Shown: positions 1 to 8,316 of the stretch, in pieces
Numbering within the stretch: the first letter of the stretch is position 1
Layout of the letters: each line of letters opens with the position of its first letter
DNA from: UBA1563 sp037440065
Lineage (GTDB): Bacteria; Bacteroidota; Ignavibacteria; Ignavibacteriales; Ignavibacteriaceae
Length of the DNA stretch: 64,000 bases
Assembly: GCA_037440065.1 (NCBI GenBank)
Contig: JBBIUV010000016.1
Span: 62,001-126,000 of the forward strand
Reading direction: 5' to 3'
Made by a program: the position numbers and the translations under genes
Notes under the pieces: model-generated
The model's input: the letters and a program-made list of their open reading frames with translations, nothing else
Database searches by the model: none
What the model was told of the DNA's origin: nothing

Positions 1-606
1 GATATAACCATTGACATCCCCAAATTCCAAATCCAATTCAACCAATTTTGTATAGTAATTAAGCTTAGATAGTGTGTAAGCATCAGCATCAGATTGCTGG
101 TTATTAGAACTGATTAACTGAGTCATTTCTTTGTAATCTGGTTTGGCTAATCCATTTTTTATATAGAGAGGGCAGTAAAGTGCGAAACCTTCGTCCATCA
201 AGTAAAATGTTTGTTCTGGGATCAACTTAGATGCTTCGATAACGAATTTGATAACCGCAAGTGCATTAAACTCATTGCTCGACACTTTTGTGAATCCTCT
301 GAGATGGTCCATCTTTCGAGTTTTAATTATTTTCTTTTGTTCGAGTTGAGAAATAGCTTCGAAAAATCCAGCTTTTTCTTCTGTCAGTTTTTGGATCTGT
401 TCATAAACTGCATATTCTGCTTCATTCCAATCTTTCACTAATAAGACATCGAAATTCGGGTATATTCTTATTGTTGATAAATCTAATTTTTCAGCTGTCC
501 ATTCATACAGTTCGTTGTATTTATGTACTAATTGAAATATGGAGTATGACTGTTTCTCGTCTGGGGTATACTCACCGACAACCCCATAATGTAAAGTTCT
601 GCTCAT
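1..606 (-). CDS. Hypothetical phage protein, C-terminus outside window
   Basis: This reading frame stays open for 202 codons from an ATG at 606 to the left edge, so the protein is truncated by the window. It begins MSRTLHYGVVGEYTPDEKQS. It is soluble-looking, mixed in composition, with no signal peptide or membrane segment. An AAGGAT-like ribosome site lies just upstream of the ATG. Residues around 70-95 are rich in Glu, Lys and Gln and could form a short helix. I do not recognise a family. It reads in the same direction as the accessory operon at 1047-4912, but a good terminator lies between them, so it probably has its own promoter. Membership of the prophage is inferred from position only. 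Confidence 0.7.
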   Translation of the reverse strand, partial: MSRTLHYGVVGEYTPDEKQSYSIFQLVHKYNELYEWTAEKLDLSTIRIYPNFDVLLVKDWNEAEYAVYEQIQKLTEEKAGFFEAISQLEQKKIIKTRKMDHLRGFTKVSSNEFNALAVIKFVIEASKLIPEQTFYLMDEGFALYCPLYIKNGLAKPDYKEMTQLISSNNQQSDADAYTLSKLNYYTKLVELDLEFGDVNGYI

Positions 607-791
607 TGTAATCCTTTTTTCTTTAAGAAAGTTAATGGTTTTGAAAGTTAGTTTCAAGTAGTTGGTGGTCCAGGTATTGAGGACGATCTTTTCTCAGCTT
701 ATATAATATCAGATTTGTTTTTTGAAAGACATATGAGTGCACATTGTTTTGCTGAGATATGGTTCTTATGCCAATATTTTTAGAAATGCAT

Positions 792-826
792 AAAATAAAA
801 AAATGCCCGGTGGAGGGCTACCGGGC
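792..826 (-). terminator. Rho-independent terminator of the accessory operon
   Basis: On the minus strand a GCCCGGT/ACCGGGC stem (805-811 with 820-826) and an 8-base loop are followed directly by a run of T broken by single A residues. It lies about 220 bases past the stop of the methyltransferase gene and ends the leftward operon that starts at 4912. The rest of 607-1046 shows no credible gene. Confidence 0.8.
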
Positions 827-1046
827 TTGGGAAGATTCACTATGGGGGGTAAGCATAATGAATCGTTGGTGCAAAATTAAAAGACATTTCATATAAAGTC
901 AAGCATTTTTTTATCACGCTAATTTATCGAACTTTTTCTAGTTAATCGAATCCGATATTAAAAGGATAGTTAAGCAAGTAAGCTCTAAGAACTCCGCTAA
1001 ACCTAGCTTAATAGAGTTTGTTTTTACTATCCTGTTGTAATTGAAA

Positions 1047-2549
1047 TTAAGTACCAAAGAACAAAGTTTCCGGTTGTGATTCTTTCTGCGAAGCGGTTTC
1101 CTTTTTAGTTTTCCATTCTTTTTCCTCCGCTTCCGGCAGCCATTTTTTATTAGCGCATGCCCTCATATTGAATTCATGCCATAAACCTGCATCTCTGAAT
1201 TCCAAATGCAATGTTCCTTTTTTGTAACATCGCATTGAAAAGAATTCAGCATAATGAAGTGACGAATCTCCGATCCTTGTTCTTCTTATCTCATCTTTAA
1301 TCGAGGTGATCCCTTCAAAATTCTTTCCGGTTATGTAGCACATTACCCGGTCAATGTCGGAATACTCACTATCACGATGATAATTTTCACGGTAATAACG
1401 ATCCCAAGATTTGTCAACGTACCAGGGAAGAATAATTCTGCGATTAACTTTCCAGGCATCATTTGTTTTCCATCCCTCAACATGGCATCGATTCTCTTTA
1501 TGGTACTTAGTGAAAATATCGAACACATCTGAAATCGCATTTTCCAAAATTGTATCTTTATTTACGATCAACGTTTTTATCATGGAAAAAACATTTTCCT
1601 TTGTGAAATCCATTGCTCCTTGCTGTTTAATGAACAAGGCGAAATTCTCACGGACTTGATGCGTCATGTAACGGCTCATTCCGATCTGATCTATGACATA
1701 CTGCCATATTGCTAATTTTGATCTATCACAAAAAGAATTGAACCTTTGCTTTTTCGATTTCTCATCGGATTTCATCAAATCATTTATCTTTGTGTACTGA
1801 TCAAATAATCCGGAAGAAAAGAAATTCAGACCTTCCTCAGCCTCCAAATGTTTTACGAAATACTCTTTGAGATTTCCGTATTGAATTATCATATTTCCGA
1901 TAACATCATTTGTTGCTATCTGGCTTTTAAGAGTTGATTCATTGATATGAAATTTATCTTCCGAATTAACTGCGTTAAAAGTGAAATCCAATCTTTTCCG
2001 TTCAGCTTTTTTATGAACGGTTATCATCACGACTTCGGTTTCAGTGGTTCTCTCTGAAGCTGAAAAACAATTTCCTAAGAATTCAAGTTCAGCCTTATTA
2101 TCATCTAAAATTGTCTTTAAGAGTTTTCTTTCTTCAGTGTAAGGATTATTGATCGTTTCAGCATTAAGTAAACAAACAATATGCCCTTCGTTCATTACAT
2201 CCCAAGCTTTCAAAAGATGTTTCACTCCGGTGTTAAACGGGGGATTCATTACTATTAGATCAAAAAGATAATCGCCCGAATAACTCAAAAAATCATCTGC
2301 AATTACCTTGTAATTTTTCCCCGATAAAATGAATTTTAAGTTTGCATCTTGTTCAATAGCGTACATATCCGGTTTATCGTGCCGGTTATACTCATAAAGT
2401 TCCTTGATGTAATCTAAAATATCACCTTTACCGGCGCTCGGTTCAAGAATTGTCATCGAACTGAGGTCAGTTGTATTAAATTTCGATAACATTTTTCTTA
2501 TTACGTTTCTTGGTGTCGGGAAAAATGTGTTGATATTAAATGTGTTCAT
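1047..2549 (-). CDS. N6-adenine DNA methyltransferase fused to DUF4942
   Basis: A 500-residue protein. The N-terminal third is a class I SAM-dependent methyltransferase: EPSAGKGD at residues 36-43 is the SAM-binding motif I, and NPPF at 102-105 is the catalytic motif of amino-methylating DNA methyltransferases, so adenine-N6 is the likely target. The C-terminal half (roughly 215-490) resembles DUF4942, a domain of unknown role that is often fused to or found beside phage methyltransferases. It is the last gene of the leftward accessory operon and overlaps the stop of the 61-residue upstream gene by four bases (ATGA). No restriction enzyme is next to it, so self-protection or anti-restriction is likelier than a restriction-modification pair. 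The family call is firm; the role is inferred. Confidence 0.85.
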   Translation of the reverse strand: MNTFNINTFFPTPRNVIRKMLSKFNTTDLSSMTILEPSAGKGDILDYIKELYEYNRHDKPDMYAIEQDANLKFILSGKNYKVIADDFLSYSGDYLFDLIVMNPPFNTGVKHLLKAWDVMNEGHIVCLLNAETINNPYTEERKLLKTILDDNKAELEFLGNCFSASERTTETEVVMITVHKKAERKRLDFTFNAVNSEDKFHINESTLKSQIATNDVIGNMIIQYGNLKEYFVKHLEAEEGLNFFSSGLFDQYTKINDLMKSDEKSKKQRFNSFCDRSKLAIWQYVIDQIGMSRYMTHQVRENFALFIKQQGAMDFTKENVFSMIKTLIVNKDTILENAISDVFDIFTKYHKENRCHVEGWKTNDAWKVNRRIILPWYVDKSWDRYYRENYHRDSEYSDIDRVMCYITGKNFEGITSIKDEIRRTRIGDSSLHYAEFFSMRCYKKGTLHLEFRDAGLWHEFNMRACANKKWLPEAEEKEWKTKKETASQKESQPETLFFGT

Positions 2550-2731
2550 ACTAAATTCCTTAAAAATAATAGTGAATATTGTTTTATATAAATGATATCA
2601 GAGAAAAAAGATAAACCGGACTCCGAACCACCATGATCTTTATAAAAGATATATGCCTTGAATTTGTTTACTGATCTAAAAAGTAGATTATCTTCTTTAT
2701 CAGTTACACACCAAATAATTTTCTTCTCCAT
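2546..2731 (-). CDS. Small phage protein, unknown
   Basis: 61 residues, beginning MEKKIIWCVTDKEDNLLFRS. Its stop overlaps the start of the methyltransferase gene in an ATGA, which supports translation and coupling. No membrane segment or motif is recognised. The two genes are probably co-expressed, but nothing in the sequence shows a function. Confidence 0.55.
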   Translation of the reverse strand: MEKKIIWCVTDKEDNLLFRSVNKFKAYIFYKDHGGSESGLSFFSDIIYIKQYSLLFLRNLV

Positions 2732-2746
2732 GATACAGTGATCCTT

Positions 2747-2959
2747 TTAATAATATTTTTGAGATGGGGAAAGTATTTCTTCATCAAATTTGGCTTCAAA
2801 GAAGCTTTGAGCTTCCTTAGAATCCATGCAGTAAACTTGCTTTGTACCTTTTGCCCAAAGGATCGGATCGCCTTTTTTAATTGCGTTTCCGGTCTCTATG
2901 CAGGTAGAATCAAACTTTGCTTTTATTTGAACAAGAATTCCATATTCATGCCGTTTCAT
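2747..2959 (-). CDS. Small phage protein, unknown
   Basis: I choose the ATG at 2959 (MKRHEYGILVQIKAKF) because AAGGATAACACA precedes it. An upstream in-frame start would add 13 residues (MIGGSFINNKDNT) without a better ribosome site. The 70-residue product looks like a compact beta-rich domain, with ACIETGNAIKKGDPILWAKG-like text in the middle that recalls small phage proteins with paired Cys residues (CIETG and YCMDS), possibly metal-binding. The function is unknown. It sits between the ArdC-like gene and the methyltransferase pair. Confidence 0.6.
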   Translation of the reverse strand: MKRHEYGILVQIKAKFDSTCIETGNAIKKGDPILWAKGTKQVYCMDSKEAQSFFEAKFDEEILSPSQKYY

Positions 2960-3025
2960 TGTGTTATCCTTATTGTTAATAAAGCTTCCCCCGATCAAGA
3001 GGGAAGCGTAAGTGTGATTAAATAA

Positions 3026-3883
3026 TTAAGCAGCTTCTTTAAGTTCTTTTGCCTCGAAATAAGCTTTCGTTAAGAACTCAACCGCTTTAGAAGCTGAGGT
3101 AATTGCTCCGGGAATGAACGTCTTATCAAGTTTCGCGTACTCGATCCAGTCCTGGATGTACGCTGCAGAGTTCTCCAACGTATTCTCAATTCCGCAAAGA
3201 GCGCAAAGGAAACTTGAACCGAACTCTGCGATAAGTTCCTCCTTAGCGTAAGCAATGGTTTTATTATCTGCGTTAAGCTCTCTTTGCATTTCCTTTCCGC
3301 TCCAATGAATTATTTCATGGAAGAACGTTGAATAATATTCTTCCGGTGTGTTGAACTGTTTACTGCTCGGCATGATAACATCATGCAGACTTGGGCGGTA
3401 AGAAGCTTTTACCGGATGGAATGAAGTTACGATCGCCTTATCACGAATGATCGAATCAAGTAACGACTGAGCATCCTCATGGATTGGCATTTCCGGCTCA
3501 CCGGCATAATCCGTTTGAGAGATATTGAAAACATAATAGAACTTCGCTATCATACGTCTTCTGGATTCAATTTCTTCGGTATTAACATTTACTTCCGAAA
3601 CTTGATCCGTTTTCCAAAAGATGACTTGACTTCCTTTGCTTCCCTTATTGATCTTCAATCCTTTTTGAGAAGCTTGTAGAAAGGTTAAAAATCCCGGATT
3701 CGTGAAGTTGTTGTCGATCATTGTCCCGAACAAGCTGAAGAGATTCATACCGCTGTATCGGCGCTTACTGACAAAATTATGAGGCAGAGAAACCCTCCAA
3801 GTTTGTCTCCAGGAAAGCTTTCCGGTCTCTAAAATTGAAATGATCTTATTTGAGATTTGTGCTGAGAATTCTGAGTAGTTCAT
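3026..3883 (-). CDS. ArdC-like antirestriction protein, zincin domain
   Basis: 285 residues with the two-domain layout of ArdC/DUF1738 proteins. Residues 1 to about 125 form the N-terminal ssDNA-binding domain, with the family's typical PW-like start and the GSKGSQVIFWK segment. The C-terminal part is a zincin-like metallopeptidase with HEIIH at 189-193 and a downstream Glu in EELIAEFGSSFL (215-226), giving the HExxH plus Glu zinc site. ArdC proteins bind single-stranded DNA and protect incoming DNA from restriction. The gene heads a block with the RadC protein and the DNA methyltransferase, which suits a role in evading host restriction or in DNA entry. The start has an AAGGAACA ribosome site. 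Such genes are common on plasmids and conjugative elements as well as phages. Confidence 0.85.
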   Translation of the reverse strand: MNYSEFSAQISNKIISILETGKLSWRQTWRVSLPHNFVSKRRYSGMNLFSLFGTMIDNNFTNPGFLTFLQASQKGLKINKGSKGSQVIFWKTDQVSEVNVNTEEIESRRRMIAKFYYVFNISQTDYAGEPEMPIHEDAQSLLDSIIRDKAIVTSFHPVKASYRPSLHDVIMPSSKQFNTPEEYYSTFFHEIIHWSGKEMQRELNADNKTIAYAKEELIAEFGSSFLCALCGIENTLENSAAYIQDWIEYAKLDKTFIPGAITSASKAVEFLTKAYFEAKELKEAA

Positions 3884-3972
3884 GATAGTGTTCCTTTGTA
3901 ATTAATTGAAGTTTAATTTGTGTTAAATGAAAGCCGGAAAGCATTATGCTTCCGGCTAAAAATTGTTTGCGA

Positions 3973-4431
3973 TTACATCAATCGTTTTTCAACAAATGAG
4001 GTGTAACCCGAATTTGTAAAAATGATATGGTCGAAGACATTGATCTCGATGATCTTGCCCGATTCCACTAATTTCTTAGTGATTGAAATATCTTCATTGC
4101 TCGGTTCAAGATTTCCCGAAGGGTGGTTATGGGCAATTATGATATTTCTGCAGGTTGCTACTATTGCACCTCTAAAGACCTCTCTTGGGTGCACTACGGA
4201 AGAATCAAGCGTTCCCTCAGAGACCACCTCAAACCCGATCACTCTGTTTTGAGAGTTGAGCCAAAAGACTACGAACTTCTCTTTCACTTCATTTCTAAAA
4301 AGGAATGAGAATTGAACGAATACATCTTGAGGTGAAGTGATCTTCATTTGACAGCTAACGAGTTCGGGATAACTTTCTTGAAGGTCTCTGAATTTCCAGG
4401 AGATTGTTTTTACAGATTTGGGATTAGTCAT
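3973..4431 (-). CDS. RadC-family JAB (MPN+) domain protein
   Basis: 152 residues, covering only the C-terminal JAB metalloprotease-like domain; the helix-hairpin-helix region of full-length chromosomal RadC is absent. The metal-binding signature is clear: AHNHPSGNLEPSNEDISIT (100-118), with His101, His103 and Asp114 in the HxH...D arrangement. Short RadC proteins of this kind are frequent on mobile elements beside ArdC and methyltransferase genes. Their biochemical role is still unsettled, and despite the name a repair function is not established. It is separated from ArdC by 89 bases and probably shares its transcript. Confidence 0.88.
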   Translation of the reverse strand: MTNPKSVKTISWKFRDLQESYPELVSCQMKITSPQDVFVQFSFLFRNEVKEKFVVFWLNSQNRVIGFEVVSEGTLDSSVVHPREVFRGAIVATCRNIIIAHNHPSGNLEPSNEDISITKKLVESGKIIEINVFDHIIFTNSGYTSFVEKRLM

Positions 4432-4446
4432 TGTATTTGCCTTTCG

Positions 4447-4698
4447 TTAAAAATTAGAAAAATATTGTTCAAGTGCTTGTTCAGCGGTTAGTTCTAAGCC
4501 ATTAAGCCATATTTCATGGATTTGCTTAATGTCTTGTTCTGCTTCATCCCCTTGAGAATAGTAGCAGAAATCACCTTGTTCATAGCATAGAAAGGGAAGC
4601 CATGTATTGATTTCCCCACGTTTGTATTTACCATGAAGCCATGATTCGTTTAAGACCGAAACATCCTCCGGATTAAAGATCGTATTCATACTCTTCAT
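4447..4698 (-). CDS. Small phage protein, unknown
   Basis: 83 residues from the ATG at 4698, or 80 from the ATG at 4689, which has GGATGAAGAGT in front; I cannot decide between them. It overlaps the 3' end of the upstream gene in another frame, a sign of tight packing. The C-terminus (LTAEQALEQYFSNF) looks helical, and the middle is aromatic-rich (FLCYEQGDFCYYSQG). No family is recognised. Confidence 0.55.
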   Translation of the reverse strand: MKSMNTIFNPEDVSVLNESWLHGKYKRGEINTWLPFLCYEQGDFCYYSQGDEAEQDIKQIHEIWLNGLELTAEQALEQYFSNF

Positions 4699-4912
4699 CC
4701 GGATTTATCGGGAACATTGAGTAATTGATCACCGGGCGTTCCGGTTCAAGTTCTTTCATTTGTTCCGGTGTTAATTCAATTCCTCCAAGTTGATTCTTGA
4801 TGAAATCAAATAGAGGGACTCTTTTGATTTCAAGAGTATCGTTGTTCAATTTTTTAGAGTTAGAAGTTTGCTGTTTACTTTTTTTAGATTGGTTTTTAAG
4901 TGACTTTTTCAT
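4673..4912 (-). CDS. Small phage protein with basic N-terminus, unknown
   Basis: 79 residues. The first 30 are very rich in Lys, Ser, Gln and Asn (MKKSLKNQSKKSKQQTSNSK), a likely disordered nucleic-acid-binding tail. The C-terminal half is acidic (LTPEQMKELEPERP). It is the first gene of the leftward accessory operon, so the operon promoter should lie just right of 4912, at the edge of structured block A. No family is recognised. Confidence 0.55.
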   Translation of the reverse strand: MKKSLKNQSKKSKQQTSNSKKLNNDTLEIKRVPLFDFIKNQLGGIELTPEQMKELEPERPVINYSMFPINPDEEYEYDL

Positions 4913-4988
4913 TGCAGTTCCTTGTATTTAGAATTTCTGTGTTAATTAAGATTAATAGTTATTTGTGTTTGAGATTCAGATCATGCCC

Positions 4989-5661
4989 GAAAAGAGATTC
5001 ACGGTTTTGAGGAATACATTTTTCAAAGAGGAATAAAATTTCAACTGCGTTGCCGTTCGCTTATCGCTGTTTCGCTTTTGCTATTGTAAATTTCGGAATA
5101 GAGAAAAATGAGGGAGGTTTTCAGGTCAAAGTGAAGATTATTTTTTATCTTAAAACTTTATGTCTTGTTGCGTTCAATGTCCGTAAACATGAACAAATGA
5201 ATCTTTTCGAAGCGATTGAGGGTTTACTGCAATTTCACTTTCGATTTTTTCAAGTCAGCCAATAAATATAGAACTCTTTTTGTAGGGACTGTCTTGATTT
5301 TACATCGTGAAGTAAATGCGATAAAAAATGCCGGAGAGGAGATTAGCGGTTGGTAATTTTTATTGTGTTTACGAACGTGGAGTTGATGGAAAATTTGCTT
5401 TTCTCCCACAAAAAGAGTTCGTAGTATTTGAAGGCGTCAGACTTGAATCGAAAGTGATGTGATTAAAAACCCTTTTTGAAAAGATCATCATGTTTACAAA
5501 TGAACGGAACTAAGTTTTAAGTGTACTATAAAATATTTAGACCGGTAAAAAACCCCTTCAGCTCTATTACCAATAGATCGAAGAAAGTAGATAAGCAGCA
5601 GTTGAAATTGCTCTGCAGAGAAAAGTCCTAAAACCGATGTGTTTGTGAACTAACTCTTTTT
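4989..5661. other. Block A: rod-like imperfect palindrome, candidate structured RNA
   Basis: The 1.1 kb between 4913 and 6031 has no convincing gene. Most of it folds as one long inverted repeat centred near 5335. Paired segments occur in strict nested order: 4990-4996 with 5654-5660, 5003-5008 with 5630-5635, 5037-5048 with 5598-5609 (AATTTCAACTGC), 5149-5158 with 5512-5521 (CTTAAAACTT), 5183-5192 with 5488-5497 (GTAAACATGA), 5202-5208 with 5478-5484, 5235-5256 with 5440-5457 (TCACTTTCGATT, a four-base bulge, CAAGTC), and 5271-5287 with 5405-5420 (GAACTCTTTTTGT plus GGG). Between blocks the two arms are not similar. This looks like helices separated by internal loops rather than an evenly decaying inverted duplication. 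It could be a large non-coding RNA, an ssDNA-folding element or a degenerate mobile element. Confidence 0.6.
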
Positions 5662-5861
5662 TTGTTACATATCAACGAAATGAAGTGGAATTGATTTTCG
5701 TAATGCGATGACGCTTAGGCGCTAGTAGGAGAACAAAAGCGCGAAGCAGGAAAAGCAGACTTTGGGACCATGAGGCTTTGAGAAGATGAGAGATTAAGAC
5801 TGGTGTGAATGATGATAGGAAATATTTCTTTCTTGGGAATCACAGCAAAAAGTTTTAATTT

Positions 5862-5896
5862 CCCTTACCAATTAAACAAAGTATAATAAGTAAGGG
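5862..5896. repeat. Small inverted repeat upstream of cargo island 1
   Basis: CCCTTAC (5862-5868) pairs with GTAAGGG (5890-5896) across a 21-base loop, between block A and the first secreted-protein gene. It may be part of the promoter or leader of the cargo island. Nothing else is recognised in 5700-6010. Confidence 0.35.
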
Positions 5897-6031
5897 ATAA
5901 GTTGCTTGGAAAATTGTTTAGGAACCCACATCAGTACTACAAAAAGACTTCGAAGAAAAATCTACTCAATACATTTAATTCAAAAGTTAATAATGGATGG
6001 ATCTCTAATCCATAAAAATTAAGGAGGAAAA

Positions 6032-7510
6032 ATGCGTAAATACATATTTTTGTTCTTTGCTATTCTTCTTTTAGGAGACGAGTTAAGCTATACACAGTTG
6101 AAATTAGCCGCAGCTAAAAGTCAATTCCTTTATACTGTTATGAAAATTGACTCAACTCTATATTTAGGAGGTGATAAGCTCATACTTAAATCGAATGGAA
6201 CAGGGATTAATGATTGGACAGGAATTAACTCTGAAATAAAGGATATACAACGGTTCCATAAGTATAAAGAGAAAATAATAGCGGTCGCAAATTCGGGGAT
6301 TTATGAAATAAACAATCCACAGAGCAACTCTCCGAAAATAAATAATGGCATTTTAACAGCAGCTTGTTTATTAACATTAGAAGATGTTTGGTTGGCGGGA
6401 ATAACCAGTGATGGAGTTTATCGCTCTATTGATCAAGGAAAAAACTGGATTTATAATCCGAAGTATGACAATGACTCACTAGCTGATGTAAGTTCATTAC
6501 TCGAAGTTGGCAGTAAAATACTTGCTGTAACAGCCAGAGGTCTGCAATCTTCTAAAGACAGAGGATTAAGCTGGCAGAAAATAGATACTACAATAACGGG
6601 TGTGTGGTATTGCGGTAATACGTTGATAAACAGTGGAGACACTATTTACGCTGGGGGAGAAGGAGGATTATTAAGATCAATTGACGGTGCACAAACATGG
6701 GAATCATTAGGCTTAAGTAATGTAAGAAATATTATTATTGCAGCTAATAAAATTTTTGTGATGACGATGTCCAGTATCTATTTCTCAAGGGATAAAGGTG
6801 AAACTTGGCTGCAAATATCTCCCGCAGGATATGAAAGTGGCCGGAGTTTTCAGCCGGCGTGTCTGGAAGTATTTGGAGAAAATCTATTTGTGGCGACTGC
6901 ACACGGGTTATATTATATTCCATTACTATATTTAGACAGCCCCCGTCTTCAGTTAACAACTGAAGGGGAAATAAACTTTGGGAATATTGCCGTCACCGAC
7001 GTTAAGGATACTGCGATAGCGATTGCAAATATAGGATATAAAGAACTAGTCGTTACAGATATAATCTGCAATTCATCGGATATCGAAATTACTCCAAGAA
7101 CCTTCACTCTACCACCACAGGGGGGAATGGCATTATCAATTAAAGTGCGGACAAAGCAAACAGGAAGAATCATTGATAAAATGATCATAAAAAGTAATAG
7201 TTTAGAGGGAACGGAAGAGATTCCAATAATGGTCAATGTGTTACCCATTGATTATCAATTAGGGCAGAATTATCCAAATCCATTTAATCCCTATACAACT
7301 ATAAGATATCAAATCTCAGATACTCGACATGTGGTTATAAAAATTTACAACAGTTTAGGAGAAAAAGTCGCAACAGTGGTTGATGAAGTAATAGAACCCG
7401 GCAAACATGAAGTTGTATTTGATGCAAGCAAACTTTCTTCCGGTATTTATTTCTACAAAATAACAGCGGGAGATTTTGCGGAAACAAAAAAAATGTTGCT
7501 AGTGAAATAG
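6032..7510 (+). CDS. Secreted protein with BNR-like repeats and T9SS sorting domain
   Basis: 492 residues. It starts with a signal peptide (MRKYIFLFFAILLLGDEL...) after a strong AAGGAGGAAAA site. Residues of about 30-300 carry Asp-box/BNR-type repeats (SIDQGKNW, SSKDRGLSWQ, RSIDGAQTWE, FSRDKGETW), which build beta-propellers. Then comes a domain of the ASH/choice-of-anchor type (GEINFGNIAVTDVKDTAIA onwards). The last 80 or so residues hold NYPNPFNPYTTIRYQI and end in Lys, the C-terminal sorting domain of the type IX secretion system in Ignavibacteria and relatives. It should be exported and surface-attached or released. It is the first gene of a rightward cargo island inside the prophage and is followed nine bases later by a lipoprotein gene. 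The substrate is unknown. Confidence 0.85.
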   Translation: MRKYIFLFFAILLLGDELSYTQLKLAAAKSQFLYTVMKIDSTLYLGGDKLILKSNGTGINDWTGINSEIKDIQRFHKYKEKIIAVANSGIYEINNPQSNSPKINNGILTAACLLTLEDVWLAGITSDGVYRSIDQGKNWIYNPKYDNDSLADVSSLLEVGSKILAVTARGLQSSKDRGLSWQKIDTTITGVWYCGNTLINSGDTIYAGGEGGLLRSIDGAQTWESLGLSNVRNIIIAANKIFVMTMSSIYFSRDKGETWLQISPAGYESGRSFQPACLEVFGENLFVATAHGLYYIPLLYLDSPRLQLTTEGEINFGNIAVTDVKDTAIAIANIGYKELVVTDIICNSSDIEITPRTFTLPPQGGMALSIKVRTKQTGRIIDKMIIKSNSLEGTEEIPIMVNVLPIDYQLGQNYPNPFNPYTTIRYQISDTRHVVIKIYNSLGEKVATVVDEVIEPGKHEVVFDASKLSSGIYFYKITAGDFAETKKMLLVK

Positions 7511-7519
7511 AAGTAGTTT

Positions 7520-8185
7520 ATGAAAAGTTTATTTTATTTTATTCTTGTTTCGCTGTTGGTGTTTACGTCGTGCAAGAAAGATGCAAGTAATCCAATTTCT
7601 CCGAGCGAAGATGCTTCAACAGTAACTTACTCTGGGAAAGTTTATCACACAGTAAAAATTGGTAATCAAACTTGGATGAAGGAAAACTTAGATGTAGGAG
7701 TAATGATTCAAAGTACAACCAACTCAAGCAATAACGGAGTAATTGAAAAATACTGTTTTAATAACGATCCTTTATTTTGCAAGTCGTTTGGCGGTTTTTA
7801 CCAATGGGATGAGGTGATGCAATACGTAACCTCTGAGAAAACGCAGGGAATTTGTCCAAAGGATTGGCACATTCCAACGATATCTGAATTTGAAACTCTT
7901 AAAAGTAATGTAAATAATGACTGTAACGCGCTTAAAGCCGAAGGTCAAGGGACTGAAAGCGGAGTTGGTACAAACACAAGTGGTTTCTCAGCCTTGCTGG
8001 CAGGCCGACGATTCGATAATGGTAGTTTTGAACAATTATTTTACGAAACTATTTTTTGGAGTTCTAAAGAAGTAGATTCGTTAGCTGCCTACAATATGAG
8101 TTTGTGGTCAAGGGGTAACGATCTAACCAAATTCAGAGATAGCAAAAAGTCTGGATTTAGTATTCGCTGCATAAAGGATGAGTAG
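7520..8185 (+). CDS. FISUMP-domain lipoprotein
   Basis: 221 residues. The N-terminus is a lipoprotein signal peptide with the lipobox LVFTSC, so it should be lipidated at Cys19. Most of the remainder matches the Fibrobacter succinogenes major paralogous (FISUMP) domain: KIGNQTWMKENLDVG near the start, GICPKDWHIPT in the middle, and a C-terminal Ser/Ile-Arg-Cys (FSIRCIKD). FISUMP proteins are surface or outer-membrane proteins of Bacteroidota and Fibrobacterota, and no function is established for most. It lies nine bases after the preceding secreted protein and is probably co-transcribed. Confidence 0.85.
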   Translation: MKSLFYFILVSLLVFTSCKKDASNPISPSEDASTVTYSGKVYHTVKIGNQTWMKENLDVGVMIQSTTNSSNNGVIEKYCFNNDPLFCKSFGGFYQWDEVMQYVTSEKTQGICPKDWHIPTISEFETLKSNVNNDCNALKAEGQGTESGVGTNTSGFSALLAGRRFDNGSFEQLFYETIFWSSKEVDSLAAYNMSLWSRGNDLTKFRDSKKSGFSIRCIKDE

Positions 8186-8316
8186 ATGGGAAGAGAGTTT
8201 TAGGGCTATAAATAATATGTCACTGGTGAAGTAGAGCTGGATTGGAGATAAAAATATTATACGTAATTTTACTTTGTAATCTAAAGAGTGTTTTCATATG
8301 AGTTTAATTTAATCAA

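Noticed and set aside
4913..6031. Short open frames, such as 5050-5265 plus and 5224-5409 minus
   Set aside because: They lie across the arms of the long palindrome, lack ribosome sites and have compositions unlike the neighbouring genes. They are most probably chance frames in structured DNA.
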